Part shown: one piece after another, positions 11,745 through 23,272 of the stretch
Layout of the letters: each line of letters starts with the position of its first letter
Numbering within the stretch: the stretch's first letter is position 1
Source: Lojkania enalia
Lineage: Eukaryota; Ascomycota; Dothideomycetes; Pleosporales
Reading direction: 5' to 3'
NCBI GenBank assembly: GCA_010094045.1
Contig: ML986579.1
Coordinates: forward strand, 1,056,206-1,120,205
Length of the DNA stretch: 64,000 nucleotides
Position numbers and translations under genes: made by a program
Notes under the pieces: model-generated
What the model saw: only the letters and a program-made list of their open reading frames with translations
Databases searched by the model: none
Told to the model about the DNA's origin: nothing

Positions 11745-14700
11745 ATGGACGACAGCGACGAGTATGGGGAGTTTGATGAGAGTGCGTTCCTTGAGGCCGC
11801 TACGCAGGCCGAGAAAGAAAGCCGGTATTCATTCCATCAGTTGCCACGGCCACTCAAACGACGGAGAATAGATCCACCAAATGAAAGGACTTCCATCATT
11901 CCGCCAAGAAGCGCTCATCGAGCCGGCCGCCAGAAGGCTTCGCCAGGATTGAGCAGTGACGATGGATTTGAATCTGTCCTCTCTGTCACATCTTTGACAG
12001 GGCGGAGGAAAAAGAACCGAAGTTCGTTAGAAGATGCTGAAGGCCCGTCTTCTGCATCCGCATCGGGCAGTCCGCCTACAAAAAGGAAACCTCCAAAATC
12101 AAGTGGGGCGGGGAACGGCAGTGGCGACCAGAAGGATGAGCTGATATGGAAGAAACCTGCTACTAAGAGAAAAGATAGAATCCATACTCCCACAAACAAC
12201 CTTGAGCTGCAGGATCTTGTCTACACACAACCGCCTCGAGAACACTCGCCGCCGTGGAAAACGCGTGGTGCCATATGGCAGAAGCCGGCAATCAACATCG
12301 GCATGCACCGCCCTTCTAACTCTCAAATCTCGAAATGGACGGTCCCTGATACTATGCATACTATGACGCTACCAGGCAAGAATTCGATACTGTCACAGTC
12401 CGCTTCTCGACAAACTAAATTGCCAATCCAACAGGAGCAATTACGGGATCACGAAGAGACCACTCAATCACTCCTAGCTATCGAGGCCGTTAAGGAATAT
12501 GATCCCACTGAAGACCTGGAAGATTTACCGTCTGATGCATTTGCCTCTTCATCTTTGCCGCAGAAGCAAGATGATGACATGCTTCTCGTTCCGGCAAAGC
12601 GGATGCGGGTGGTTGCACCAAAAACCGGACTTCGTCAGACAACACTATTCGACCGCGAGGGTGTCGAAAGCGAGGTTTCAGCTTCACTAGCTAACAAATC
12701 CTACAACTTCGTCGTAACCCAGAAAGAGGAGCCGCCTACTCACCACAAGCTAGATCCTGAAGCGATGAAGACTTGGGTGTACCCGACTAATCTTGGGACA
12801 ATACGGGATTACCAGTTCAACATCGTTGCTCGTGGACTTTACCATAACTTGTTAGTTGCACTGCCAACTGGACTAGGAAAGACGTTCATCGCTGCAACAA
12901 TAATTCTGAACTGGTATCGCTGGGCCACGGAAGCGCAAATCGTATTCGTTGCCCCAACGAAACCACTAGTTTCTCAACAGGTGGGCACATGCTTTAATAT
13001 AGCTGGCATCCCGCGTTCACAGACTACTCTCCTTACTGGTAGTGTAAGCCCGGGGTTGAGGGCGGAAGAATGGGCCAGCAAACGGGTTTTCTTCATGACA
13101 CCTCAGACACTACTCAACGATCTTAAATCCGGCTATGCTGACCCGAAGAAAATTGTGTTGCTCGTCGTTGACGAAGCACATCGAGCAACTGGGTCGTATG
13201 CCTACGTCGAGGTGGTTGCCCTAATGCGACGCTTTAATCCTAGCTTCCGCATCCTCGCTTTAACAGCTACTCCTGGATCCGATGTTGAATCTGTTCAAAA
13301 AGTCATTGATAGTCTGGATATCTCTAGGATCGAAATCCGGACTGAAAACTCACTCGACATCCGCCAATTCGTTCACCACCGCAAGGTAGAGAAGCATGTC
13401 TTCACGAATAGCGACGAGATGGAGATGTGTATGGAACTGTATTCTGAAGCTCTACAATCTACTCTTAACAAAGTAGCATCACAAAATGTCTTTTGGAGCC
13501 GCAATCCACTCGACCTCACACCCTATGGTTGCACCCAGGCACGTGCAAAATGGGCTCAGTCCCCAGCTGGAAGAAGTGCAAGTTTCCCAGTGAAGGGCAT
13601 GGTCAACGCCGTCTTCTCCATACTTGGCTCAGTATCTATGGGCATGGAGCTGCTGAAGTATCATGGCATAGGCCCTTTCTACACCAAGATGAAGGATTTT
13701 CGGGACGATCAGGCCTTGCGCAATTCGAAGAGCAAAAAGGAAATATGTAATAGCGACGCGTTCAAGAAATTGATGAGCAGACTACAAGCTTGGGCTTCTA
13801 GCAAAGACTTTGTCGGTCACCCTAAACTTGAGTTCCTCCAGCAGGCAATTCTAGATCATTTCGTAAATGCTTCAGAAGGTCTTAACCCCGACGGGGCCCC
13901 TCCAGCTCAGACTCGTATCATGGTATTTGCGCATTGGCGGGATAGCGCAGAGGAGATCGTAAGGGTTTTGAAAAGGCATGAACCAATAATTAGACCGCGT
14001 GTCTTTGTCGGCCAGGCTAGTGCTAAACATTCCGAGGGTATGGCGCAGTCGGAACAGGTGGAAGTTATTGAGAAATTCAAGAAGGGAACGTACAACACGC
14101 TTGTCGCTACCTCGATTGGCGAGGAGGGTCTTGACATTGGCGAAGTTGACCTCATCATCTGCTACGATTCTAAGGCTTCCCCGATAAGGATGTTGCAGCG
14201 TATGGGTCGAACAGGACGAAAACGAGAAGGAAAAATTATCCTTCTACAGATGGAGGGCAAGGAAGTGAGGGACTTTGAGAAGGCTAAAGACAATTACGAG
14301 AAGATGCAAGAGCTCATTGCCGAAGGCTCAAGGTTCACATTTCATGACGAGGTATCGCGAAGGATTGTCCCTCGAGATGTGCAGCCTATTGTCGACAAAC
14401 GAATCGTTGAGATTCCCCTTGAAAATTCGCAATCAGATTTCATGCCTGAGCCCAGGAAGAATGGACGTGCACCGAAAAAGCCACCGAAGAAGTTTCACAT
14501 GCCTGATGGGGTTATCACTGGGTTTGTAACTGCGGGCCAAATAGACGAAGAGATTTCACCACAGCCTCGTGGGAAAAAGAAGGCCTTGCCACCTCGGCCT
14601 AGTGAAGTAGTGGTTGCGGTTCCTCCTTTAGAGGCTGTTCTTCTTGACGACACGGTAACAAAGGATCTGGAGCGTCGCTATCAGACCGTCTTCGGTGAAG

Positions 14701-15752
14701 ATGATGCTCCAAGCATTGATACTCTCGATCTTCGCAAGTTCCCCGCTCGGCAACGAGTCCTGTCCCGAGTGAAGTACTTCCGCAGACCAGGACGCGTTGC
14801 GAGAGGCTTCGTTGAAACACTTCAGCGAATTCATTTAATGGATGACGCTCGTATCAACCATTTTAGGAGAAATTTTAATCCATCGGACATTGACTCTAAG
14901 CTAGAGAATGATGTGGTAGTCCCGGATGACATTGGTAATGGGAGATGGCCAGAAATAGATGTAGATATGTGGCAAGATGATGATCCTGCTTCACAACAAC
15001 TTCCAGAACCCAGAGCGAAGTCTGGTCCGAAGCCGAAAGCAAAGGCAACCTCCAAGGCTACTACTTCTCCTCGTGGTCGGCCTCGGAAAGGCGCCGCAGC
15101 TTCGACAACGCCTAGCCATGAATTGCAGGCGGGCGCCGTACCTTGTGCTACAAGTTCGCGTGTTCGGTCACGCCAAACCCAACCTACTTGGGAAACCCCT
15201 ACTCACCAACTCAAAGCGAAGGGGAAGAACAAGGCCCCCACCTATCGTATGTCTAATCTCGTGGAAGAGGGTGTCTCATCATCACCCCCACCCACCGATC
15301 CTGGTATGCGTCTCGCCTCTCAGGCAGAATCCCTCGGCTCTGTCGACACCGATGTGGAGGATCAGATCCAAGACACTCAAGCATATCGACTTGATTCCGA
15401 TCTTCGAAGTTTTATCGCAGATGACGATGAAGAGATAGAGACTCCGACCTCAAGCCTTCCCAGCTTAAATACGAATGTTCTAGGCAAAGGTACACAAGCT
15501 GTTGTCCGGGGCTACAATACGAAGAGACCTACAAAAGCCGAAAAGCTCTTCACCAGCGATCCAACCGATAACGACGCGTTAGTGAGTAGTGACAGTGATA
15601 GTGATGCGCCACTGTGGAGAAGTATTACACCTTCAGCTAAAAGCATGGCCTGTATAGGAGATTTAGCTGCTGAAGAAGATGATGACAAGCTTATACAGCT
15701 TAAGAGAAGGGCCAGAAGGATTATTGTAAGCGATGATGAGGATGAGGACTGA
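11745..15752 (+). CDS. mph1: ATP-dependent 3'-5' DNA helicase Mph1 (FANCM family)
   Basis: A single uninterrupted exon of 1335 residues. The N-terminus MDDSDEYGEFDESAF is typical of fungal Mph1. Superfamily 2 helicase motifs are all visible: Walker A LPTGLGKT from residue 373, DEAH at 476-479, SAT-like motif LALTATPG, and motif VI QRMGRTGRKR from 818. An insertion domain lies between the two helicase lobes, and a conserved block (RRYQTVFGEDDAPSIDTLDL) follows lobe 2. The Ser/Asp/Glu-rich C-terminus is disordered and ends in an acidic tail. Mph1 remodels D-loops and stalled forks in the nucleus and channels repair toward error-free routes, limiting crossovers. All key residues are intact, and length is at the upper end for filamentous fungi because of the long tail. 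The start is favoured because the protein begins with the conserved N-terminal motif. Confidence 0.96.
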   Translation: MDDSDEYGEFDESAFLEAATQAEKESRYSFHQLPRPLKRRRIDPPNERTSIIPPRSAHRAGRQKASPGLSSDDGFESVLSVTSLTGRRKKNRSSLEDAEGPSSASASGSPPTKRKPPKSSGAGNGSGDQKDELIWKKPATKRKDRIHTPTNNLELQDLVYTQPPREHSPPWKTRGAIWQKPAINIGMHRPSNSQISKWTVPDTMHTMTLPGKNSILSQSASRQTKLPIQQEQLRDHEETTQSLLAIEAVKEYDPTEDLEDLPSDAFASSSLPQKQDDDMLLVPAKRMRVVAPKTGLRQTTLFDREGVESEVSASLANKSYNFVVTQKEEPPTHHKLDPEAMKTWVYPTNLGTIRDYQFNIVARGLYHNLLVALPTGLGKTFIAATIILNWYRWATEAQIVFVAPTKPLVSQQVGTCFNIAGIPRSQTTLLTGSVSPGLRAEEWASKRVFFMTPQTLLNDLKSGYADPKKIVLLVVDEAHRATGSYAYVEVVALMRRFNPSFRILALTATPGSDVESVQKVIDSLDISRIEIRTENSLDIRQFVHHRKVEKHVFTNSDEMEMCMELYSEALQSTLNKVASQNVFWSRNPLDLTPYGCTQARAKWAQSPAGRSASFPVKGMVNAVFSILGSVSMGMELLKYHGIGPFYTKMKDFRDDQALRNSKSKKEICNSDAFKKLMSRLQAWASSKDFVGHPKLEFLQQAILDHFVNASEGLNPDGAPPAQTRIMVFAHWRDSAEEIVRVLKRHEPIIRPRVFVGQASAKHSEGMAQSEQVEVIEKFKKGTYNTLVATSIGEEGLDIGEVDLIICYDSKASPIRMLQRMGRTGRKREGKIILLQMEGKEVRDFEKAKDNYEKMQELIAEGSRFTFHDEVSRRIVPRDVQPIVDKRIVEIPLENSQSDFMPEPRKNGRAPKKPPKKFHMPDGVITGFVTAGQIDEEISPQPRGKKKALPPRPSEVVVAVPPLEAVLLDDTVTKDLERRYQTVFGEDDAPSIDTLDLRKFPARQRVLSRVKYFRRPGRVARGFVETLQRIHLMDDARINHFRRNFNPSDIDSKLENDVVVPDDIGNGRWPEIDVDMWQDDDPASQQLPEPRAKSGPKPKAKATSKATTSPRGRPRKGAAASTTPSHELQAGAVPCATSSRVRSRQTQPTWETPTHQLKAKGKNKAPTYRMSNLVEEGVSSSPPPTDPGMRLASQAESLGSVDTDVEDQIQDTQAYRLDSDLRSFIADDDEEIETPTSSLPSLNTNVLGKGTQAVVRGYNTKRPTKAEKLFTSDPTDNDALVSSDSDSDAPLWRSITPSAKSMACIGDLAAEEDDDKLIQLKRRARRIIVSDDEDED

Positions 15753-16122
15753 AGAAGTCCGCTTCGAGGTCTCCTACTTGCCATCTGGAGATTAGTTGGC
15801 GTCTGCATGACGGTACACGTAGGAGATGCATGCCGATGAAAAAACATTTTAGCATCCCTATTATTATAGGTAGTAGCATGTAATCAAAAATATGTGACTA
15901 AATGAGGAATTCTGACTGTGCATGCATATGTGACTGGCGTTGAATCAACGCGGGGCTCAGCTCGCCCCACTGTCGTCATGCTTCCGTCTTTTTGTCAGCC
16001 CGGAGAAAGCCGTCAGACAACGATTTCTCCCAGTCCCATTAACATAACAATTTACAGCGTTGAAACGATCGGGGAGTATATCTAGAATCTCTAATTCTCA
16101 GACCACCAATAAGTCAGCAGCT
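15753..16122. other. Spacer mph1 / thioredoxin-like gene
   Basis: 370 bp between two plus-strand genes. It holds the mph1 3' end and the promoter of the next gene. No further feature is visible. Confidence 0.5.
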
Positions 16123-16854
16123 ATGGCCCTTCCACCCAAGTTCGCAGGCCAGAAGCTGGTGTCTAGCGCCATCCAGCCAGCAGCCGTGCATACTCTCGAG
16201 CTCTGTAAGTCTTTAATATGAAGTTTACACAATCGACAGAGCTAATAGATTGAGTAGACTTAGACTATGTCTGCCCCTTCAGCGCTAAGATGTTCAAGAC
16301 TGGTAGATATTCTATTGCCGGAGTGCGATCCCCTTCTCACATATTCAGTCTACACGACTCCCCTACGCGACATCATCCTTAACAAATATGGCACAAAGCT
16401 CGTCACAATCTTTCGCCAACAAATTCAACCGTGGCACCCATCGAGCACGTTGACCCACGAAGCCGGAGTCGCGGTCCTCAAACTCGCGCCTAACAAATTC
16501 CTCGATTTCTCAACCGCCCTCTTTAACGACCAGGCATCCTTCTTCGACGCTAATGTCGTGCACGAATCGCGCAACCAGACGTACAAGCGCTTGGCCAAGA
16601 TTGCGGGGTCAGTGGGCGTTGATGAGAACCAAGTCTACGACATGTTGGAGATCAGCGATAAACCCGCTGAGGACGGGAGCTTGAATACGGGAAACAAGGT
16701 GACAAATGACCTGAAGGTGCTAGTTAAGATGCATAGGCTCGTAGGTGTGCATGTTACGCCGACGGTAGTGTTTGATGGGGTGATTGCCGGGGATATTTCG
16801 AGTTCCTGGACGGTGGACCAGTGGGAGGAGTGGTTGGCTAAGAATGTTGCTTAG
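16123..16854 (+). CDS. Thioredoxin-fold protein, DsbA-like
   Basis: Three exons: 16123-16204, 16258-16302, 16349-16854 (introns 53 and 46 bp), total 210 residues. The joined exons read MALPPKFAGQKL... then LDYVCPFSAKMFKT, placing a CPFS redox-type motif at Cys33 after a short beta strand, as in DsbA-like and thioredoxin_4 proteins. A helical central part follows, then a cis-Pro-type segment VHVTPTVVFDGV and a C-terminal Trp-rich helix. The second cysteine of a classical CXXC is a serine, so a monothiol or non-redox role is possible. There is no signal peptide, suggesting a cytosolic or nuclear location. The substrate is unknown. The tiny 45 bp middle exon is required to keep the active-site motif in frame, which supports the model. 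Confidence 0.85.
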
Positions 16855-17751
16855 AAAGGCGACGTTGGGGATTGGATGGGCATCGGGAGCCAGATATGAA
16901 GATCCTTTGCCCCTTTATGGGAGGTTTGGAGGAATATCCCTAGATGGCGGTACTGTATGTACTAGCGGGCAATTCATGAATGGTCCATAATTGAAAATCA
17001 TATGGAACATTGCTATTACAAACCTAAAATGCCTTCAAACAACTATATGAGAATCTGGGCAACATTCGAATGCTACATATAGCTGCACAAATACTGCATT
17101 GACGGAGCAAACATCCTTCATTCCCCGGTTCCAGTAATCTTCCTATAGACTATTCCAGTATGTTGATTTTAAACTTTTAGCGCCTCAAGTAATCATTTAC
17201 GATTATTTGCAAAGTGATGAAAGGAGCCCAGGCTACCATAGTACACTATGGTCTCTAAATCGGTGTTTCTGGTCCAGCGAAGTCATTTCATTAAGAGTGT
17301 AGTAGTCAATAATAATGGCCATGGATGATTGCCATAGAATTGATGTATGCAATTAGTAACACTGCGAGAAGCAAATGCGCCGCGAACGAGACTGTTGCTC
17401 GAAGATATTTACTCAAGTGGAGTACCGAGCTCAAAATAGCGCTCCAGAACTGCGTACGTAGACACGACACATCAAGCTGTGGCTGTGTTGTTCCCTGTCA
17501 AGCCACGCACACGCACGTTCGTTCCGAGCCAGGCCGTGACGACGCAGTTTGGAATCCCAAGCCTGCGACATTATCCACTTTACACTACATAACCCCGAAC
17601 TCGAGGAGCTTCTTAGTCCCATCCGCAGAGCTATACTCCCTCACGCTCTACCATACTCTCACGTTATCCGAGCTCCTGTTCGAATACTCTTTATCGCGCT
17701 GTTGGTCGGCATAGGTTCCCTACAATCCAAGCGCGCTTTCGGGCACCAACA
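16855..17751. other. Spacer upstream of myoA
   Basis: About 0.9 kb with no gene-like frame, AT-richer near 16980-17330. It contains the 3' flank of the thioredoxin-like gene and the promoter and leader of myoA. Confidence 0.5.
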
Positions 17752-20700
17752 ATGGTATTGCGACCCTGACTTCGCCGCTGTGAACACTGTATTTCTAACG
17801 TTTTCTCCTCATCCAGGCCGTAACAAAGCGCGCGGGGCGCAAGAAAGATGCTAGCGGTGCCACACAAGGGACAGGCGGGGGAAAGAAGGCGCAATTTGCG
17901 AAGAAAGCAGTTTTCGACACCACGAAGAAGAAGGAGGTCGGAGTCTCAGACCTCACGCTCATCAGTAAGATCTCGAATGAGGCCATCAATGACAACTTGA
18001 AGAAGCGTTTCGAGAACCGGGAGATTTACGTATGTTAGCCTTCGATTCCAGCCCCGCCCCGTACTAGACTCGTAGGAGTGCTTAGAAGCATACGCTGACC
18101 CGGTTGTAGACATACATTGGCCATGTGTTGGTGTCTGTTAATCCATTTCGAGACCGTACGTTCAATAGCTGCCTGGACGGTTGCTAGATGCTAATTGTGA
18201 GTAGTTGGCATATACACGGACGAAGTCCTGAATAGTTACAGGGGTAAGAATAGATTAGAGGTATTATAAGAAAGCGCGACCCTAGTATGCTGTAACTGAT
18301 TGGAATAGGTTCCTCCACATGTGTTTGCCATAGCCGAATCCGCATACTATAACATGAACGCATACAAGGAGAATCAATGCGTGATCATCTCTGGAGAATC
18401 AGGTGCTGGTAAAACGGAGGCTGCGAAAAGAATAATGCAGTACATTGCGAATGTCTCTGGGGGAAGCAACTCGTCAATTCAAGAGATCAAGGACATGGTG
18501 CTGGCCACAAACCCTTTGCTAGAGTCATTCGGAAACGCAAAGACATTACGGAACAACAACTCTTCAAGATTTGGAAAGTATCTTGAGATCCAATTCAATG
18601 CGCAGGGAGAACCTGTCGGAGCGAACATCAACAATTACCTCCTAGAGAAATCAAGAGTGGTCGGACAGATCACGAACGAACGAAATTTCCATATTTTCTA
18701 TCAATTTGCGAAAGCGGCGTCACAAAACTATAGAGGTGAATTCACTTCTAGCTACTTTTGTTGGTAGGAGGCTAATAGCAAGCGTAGAAATTTTCGGCGT
18801 TCAGCAACCCCAGTCGTACGTATATACGAGTCGATCGAAATGCTACGATGTCCAGGGAATTGACGATCATGCCGAATTCAAAGATACACTAAACGCTATG
18901 AAGATTATCGGTCTCCAGCAGGCCGAACAAGACAACATCTTCCGAATGCTTGCTGCAATCTTGTGGTTAGGCAACGTCTCTTTCCAGGAAGATGACTCAG
19001 GAAATGCCGCAATCGTGGACCATTCGGTAATCGATTTCGTGGCGTATCTTCTCGAAGTCGATTCAGCAACTGTCAATAAGGCACTCACGCTAAGAGTTAT
19101 GGAGACAAGTCGAGGCGGTCGAAGAGGATCGGTATACGACGTCCCATTGAACCCTGCTCAAGCAACAGCAGTCCGAGATGCTTTAGCTAAGGCTATCTAT
19201 TTTAATCTGTTCGATTGGATAGTTGAGCGAGTGAACGTGTCTTTGAAAGCTCGCGGAGCGATGGCCTACTCCATTGGAATTCTTGATATTTATGGCTTCG
19301 AGATTTTCGAGAGAAACAGCTTCGAACAGTTGTGTATCAATTACGTCAATGAGAAGCTCCAGCAGATTTTTATTCAATTGACGCTGAGGGCGGAACAAGA
19401 GGAGTATGCAAGAGAACAGATTAAGTGGACACCCATCAAATACTTCGACAACAAGGTCGTTTGCGAACTGATTGAAGAGAAACGTCCTCCGGGCGTATTT
19501 GCCGCTTTGAACGACGCTTGTGCCACTGCACATGCCGATCCCGCAGCAGCAGATCAAACTTTCGTACAAAGATTGAATGCTCTCTCATCTAATCCTAACT
19601 TCGCACCTCGACAAGGACAATTCGTTATTAAGCATTATGCCGGAGACGTGTCCTACGCCGTGGAAGGTATGACAGATAAAAATAAAGATCAACTGTTGAA
19701 GGATTTACTCAACCTATTGGGACAAAGTTCCAATAGCTTTGTCCACGCCCTGTTCCCCAACCAGATTGACCAAGATAACAAAAGAAGGCCTCCCACGGCG
19801 GGTGACAAGATCAAAGCTTCGGCAAACGATCTAGTCTCAACGCTTATGAAAGCTCAACCGTCGTACATTCGGACGATAAAACCAAATGAGAACAAGTCGC
19901 CTACGGAATATAACGAGCCTAACATACTTCATCAGATCAAATACCTCGGTCTGCAGGAGAACGTGCGCATTAGACGTGCCGGGTTTGCCTCCCGTCAGAC
20001 TTTCGAGAAATTCGTAGAGCGATTCTTCTTGCTTTCCTCTAAGACATCTTACGCAGGTGAGTACACATGGACAGGCGACTACCAAAGTGGCGCCAAGCAA
20101 ATTTTAAGAGACACGAATATCCCGGCCGAGGAATTCCAAATGGGCGTTAGCAAGGTTTTTATCAAGACGCCAGAAACGTTGTTTGCGCTTGAGACGATGC
20201 GTGATCGATACTGGCACAACATGGCAATCCGAATTCAGCGCGCATGGAGAAATTACCTGCGCTATCGGACCGAATGCGCCATCCGAATACAAAGATTCTG
20301 GAGAAGGGTTAATGGGGGTTTGGAATTCATCCAGCTTCGTGATGAAGGCCACAGGATACTTCAGGGTCGAAAAGAAAGAAGACGATTTAGCTTGGTTGGA
20401 TCACGTAGATTCATGGGCGACTATCTTGGCATTAGCAACAAGGACGGTCCGGGTGAATTGATAGCGAATGCTATCAGCATATCGAGTAGCGAAGAAGTTC
20501 CCTTCTCGTGTAGAGTTGAAGTCTTGGTTTCCAAGCTTGGCCGTTCAAGCAAGCCTGAACCCCGGCAGCTCATCCTCACGAAGCGAAACATTTACTTGGT
20601 GAAACAAGTATTAGTTAACAGGCAGGTGCAAATCCAAGCCGAACGGACCATACCTGTAGGAGCCATTAAATTTGTTGGTACATCGACTTTGAAGGATGAT

Positions 20701-21817
20701 TGGTTTTCGCTCGGTGTAGGGTCGCCTCAGGAGCCAGATCCTCTTATCAGCTGCGTTTTCAAGACAGAGTTCTTTACCCACCTAAGAAACGTCTTGCGCG
20801 GTTCCTTGGATTTGAGAATAGGAAATACGTGAGTTGCATGAGAATATTGTGACCCTACAAAGCTAACGTTCCACAGCATCGACTATAACAAGAAACCTGG
20901 AAAACTCGCCCAAGTCAAGGTGATGAAAGATCCCGCAGTCCCTAGGGATGACGTGTATAAAAGCGGCACGATACATACGGGTCCGGGGGAGCCTCCCAAC
21001 TCCGTATCTAAACCTACGCCTAAAGGGAAGCAGGTTGCTGCTAAACCAATTACCAAAGGCAAGCTGCTACGTCCCGGAGGGCCTGGTGGGGGTCCCTCGA
21101 AACTGGCCGGCCGTCCTGCTCAGCCTAGACAAACGACACTTGCTGCAGCATCCCAATCAAGGCCAGTCCCACAGCCCGTCGCAGCATTGTCAAATGGTAC
21201 TGGTCATGCACACAACGCATCTTCATCATCAGCACGCGCACCTCCTCCACCTCCTCCTGCTCCACCTGCAGCGCCTCCTGCACCAAAAGAGCCCACGTAT
21301 CGTGCTCTATACGATTTCCTAGGGCAGTCGGCTGGCGAGCTCAGTATCAAGAAGGATGAGGTGATATTAGTCACACAGAAGGAGGGCAACGGTATGCACT
21401 TTCGGTTCAACGTGATGCACCACAATATCTAACATTGTCTCAGGATGGTGGCTTGCCAGCCGATTAGACAAGTCCGCTTCCGGGTGGACGCCATCTGCAT
21501 ATTTGGAAGAGGTGATCAACAAGCCTGCCCCCCCTCCAACGCCGCCGGCACCGCTAGCACGTCCCATTGCTAACGGTGGTCTTCGTGCCAAGCCGACACC
21601 CCCTGCTCCGCCTGCGAAACGCCCAGCGGGAAGGAAACCTGCTCCGACCACTGCGGCGCGAGACAGCGGCTACTCCGGAAGCGGAGCGAGTAGTGTTGAA
21701 CCTGGCGCTAGAGACAGCAGCGGAAGCATCGCGGGCGGACTCGCAGAAGCGCTGAGACAGCGACAAGCAGCAATGCACGGTCGACGTCCGGTTGGGGAAA
21801 AGGACGATGACTGGTGA
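17752..21817 (+). CDS. myoA: Class I myosin (MyoA), motor with IQ, TH1, SH3 and acidic tail
   Basis: Eight coding exons: 17752-17754, 17817-18029, 18110-18155, 18205-18260, 18309-18735, 18788-20828, 20877-21391, 21444-21817, total 1224 residues. The motor domain carries the P-loop GESGAGKT at residues 135-142, switch [11 protein letters not shown], and switch [16 protein letters not shown]-rule serine, Ser363, lies in RRGSVYDV, the site PAK-type kinases phosphorylate in fungal MyoA. Two IQ motifs follow ([21 protein letters not shown], from about 727), then a TH1 lipid-binding region with [14 protein letters not shown], a proline-rich stretch, an SH3 domain (ALYDFLGQ...ELSIKKDEV, about 1069-1125), and an acidic DDDW end that in relatives engages Arp2/3. 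It drives actin-dependent endocytosis and polarised growth at the cortex. The start is an inferred 3 bp exon consisting of ATG alone before a GTATTG donor; this is the least certain part. Confidence 0.95.
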
Positions 21818-23272
21818 TTGAACATGGATTTTCTAGGTCTTGACGGCCAATAGAGTCTGAAGCAGCCTTGTGCTATCGCGACCTCCCATCTGCATGATTG
21901 ATACTGAGGGGTAAAGGGTTTGGAGTTTCCTAGCGAGGCAGGGCTCTGATTAAAAGTTGATCACGCTGGCAATTGGACTCGTCTTTTCGTTTAGATATGG
22001 TAGAAGGCGTGCTGAGGATCTCAGCCGTACCCGACTTTCGGCGGGTTCGGGAGACGGGAATCGATAATGGACATCGATATCGCCGTGGTGGAGGGTGGCA
22101 CCGGTTTTGTAGAAGCGAAGGACGCGAGAGCACAATAGAGGGTCGAATTCTACTGCAGCATTTACGACGGTCCTTGATTGGTCGCTATCAGTGAGTGACA
22201 GGTGTTGGTCCGTATCGCCGCGTGTCGGCGACAGAGGATGCAGGGAGCCTCGACCGCGATCTAGTGTTTGGAGACAGCTATGGCGGCGCGGGCTGGTGTT
22301 TTGCCCTCGTTCGATGTATATTGGTAATCAATTGGCCGTTGGCGAGCCGGTCCTGCAAGTCACGTTGGTCTCCTCCGCCCCGTTGCGGAACGGAGTGCAG
22401 GCCCGCTCGACCCGCTACTGTTCCTGCGCTCCCGCGCCTCCGACGCCAACACGCAACTCCCACAAAAATTTATCCGGCCATCAGCACATTGCAGACGCTC
22501 ACCACTGGACCGCCCAACATGCGCTCCGGAAACCCTTCTCTGGCCGTCCCGACTAGTCTCGGACCATCCTTGCCCGCTGCGCAGTTCAGGTCCGCTATCA
22601 CCGCCTGCTCGTTCTGCTGCGCCGTCAAATCAGGGCCTCGGCTGCCTACCGTAGCAGCGGGCAGACGCTCTGCACGACAGCTCGAACAAGCACGGGATGC
22701 CCCAAATTGCGTGCCATCAAGGGCATTTTCCTGCATTTCGCGGCAATTAGGTTCCATATGCCCCTCACGCTCGACGCAGCAGCGCCCGGCCGGTCCCTGG
22801 CCCCCCCCGCGTTGTGGCCTGTGACTTTCGCCGCAGCGTGAGCCCTGCACGCATACCTAGGTAGATCTAGATTGGGTGAATAACAGCGGCTCTCTGGCAG
22901 ATCGCGACGAGGCCCGCGTTTACTTCGGTACATTGCCGTTCCACCGACCAATGGCGGCCGGCGTCCATCGAGAGACGTCCCTGCCATCCGTCACTAGGTA
23001 CAAGGCTTCTTCCCAATACATCCGGATATTCGACTCTTCTAGCTCCACTTCTCTGCTCGCTATGCGTGGTTTGATAGTCGCATTTGCATTCCCCGGGTAC
23101 TAAAAGATGACAATCTACTGCTATTGACCTGCCAGTACCTCAGTCCAGTATCTCCTTCTTCCCACAATTTCTCCGCCCTGTGTTTCCTCTGAGGGAACCT
23201 TCTGTTGCGTGGCGAGAACGCGGAACTCGTCCAGATACTCCGACTGTTGAAGATTAACCTTCCCCATTTATC
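21818..23272. other. GC-rich spacer myoA / GH3 gene
   Basis: About 1.45 kb, notably GC-rich between 22.2 and 22.9 kb. Several open frames overlap on both strands, which is expected from GC content, and none has a recognisable motif or conserved-looking composition. I treat it as promoter and leader DNA of the GH3 gene. Confidence 0.5.
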
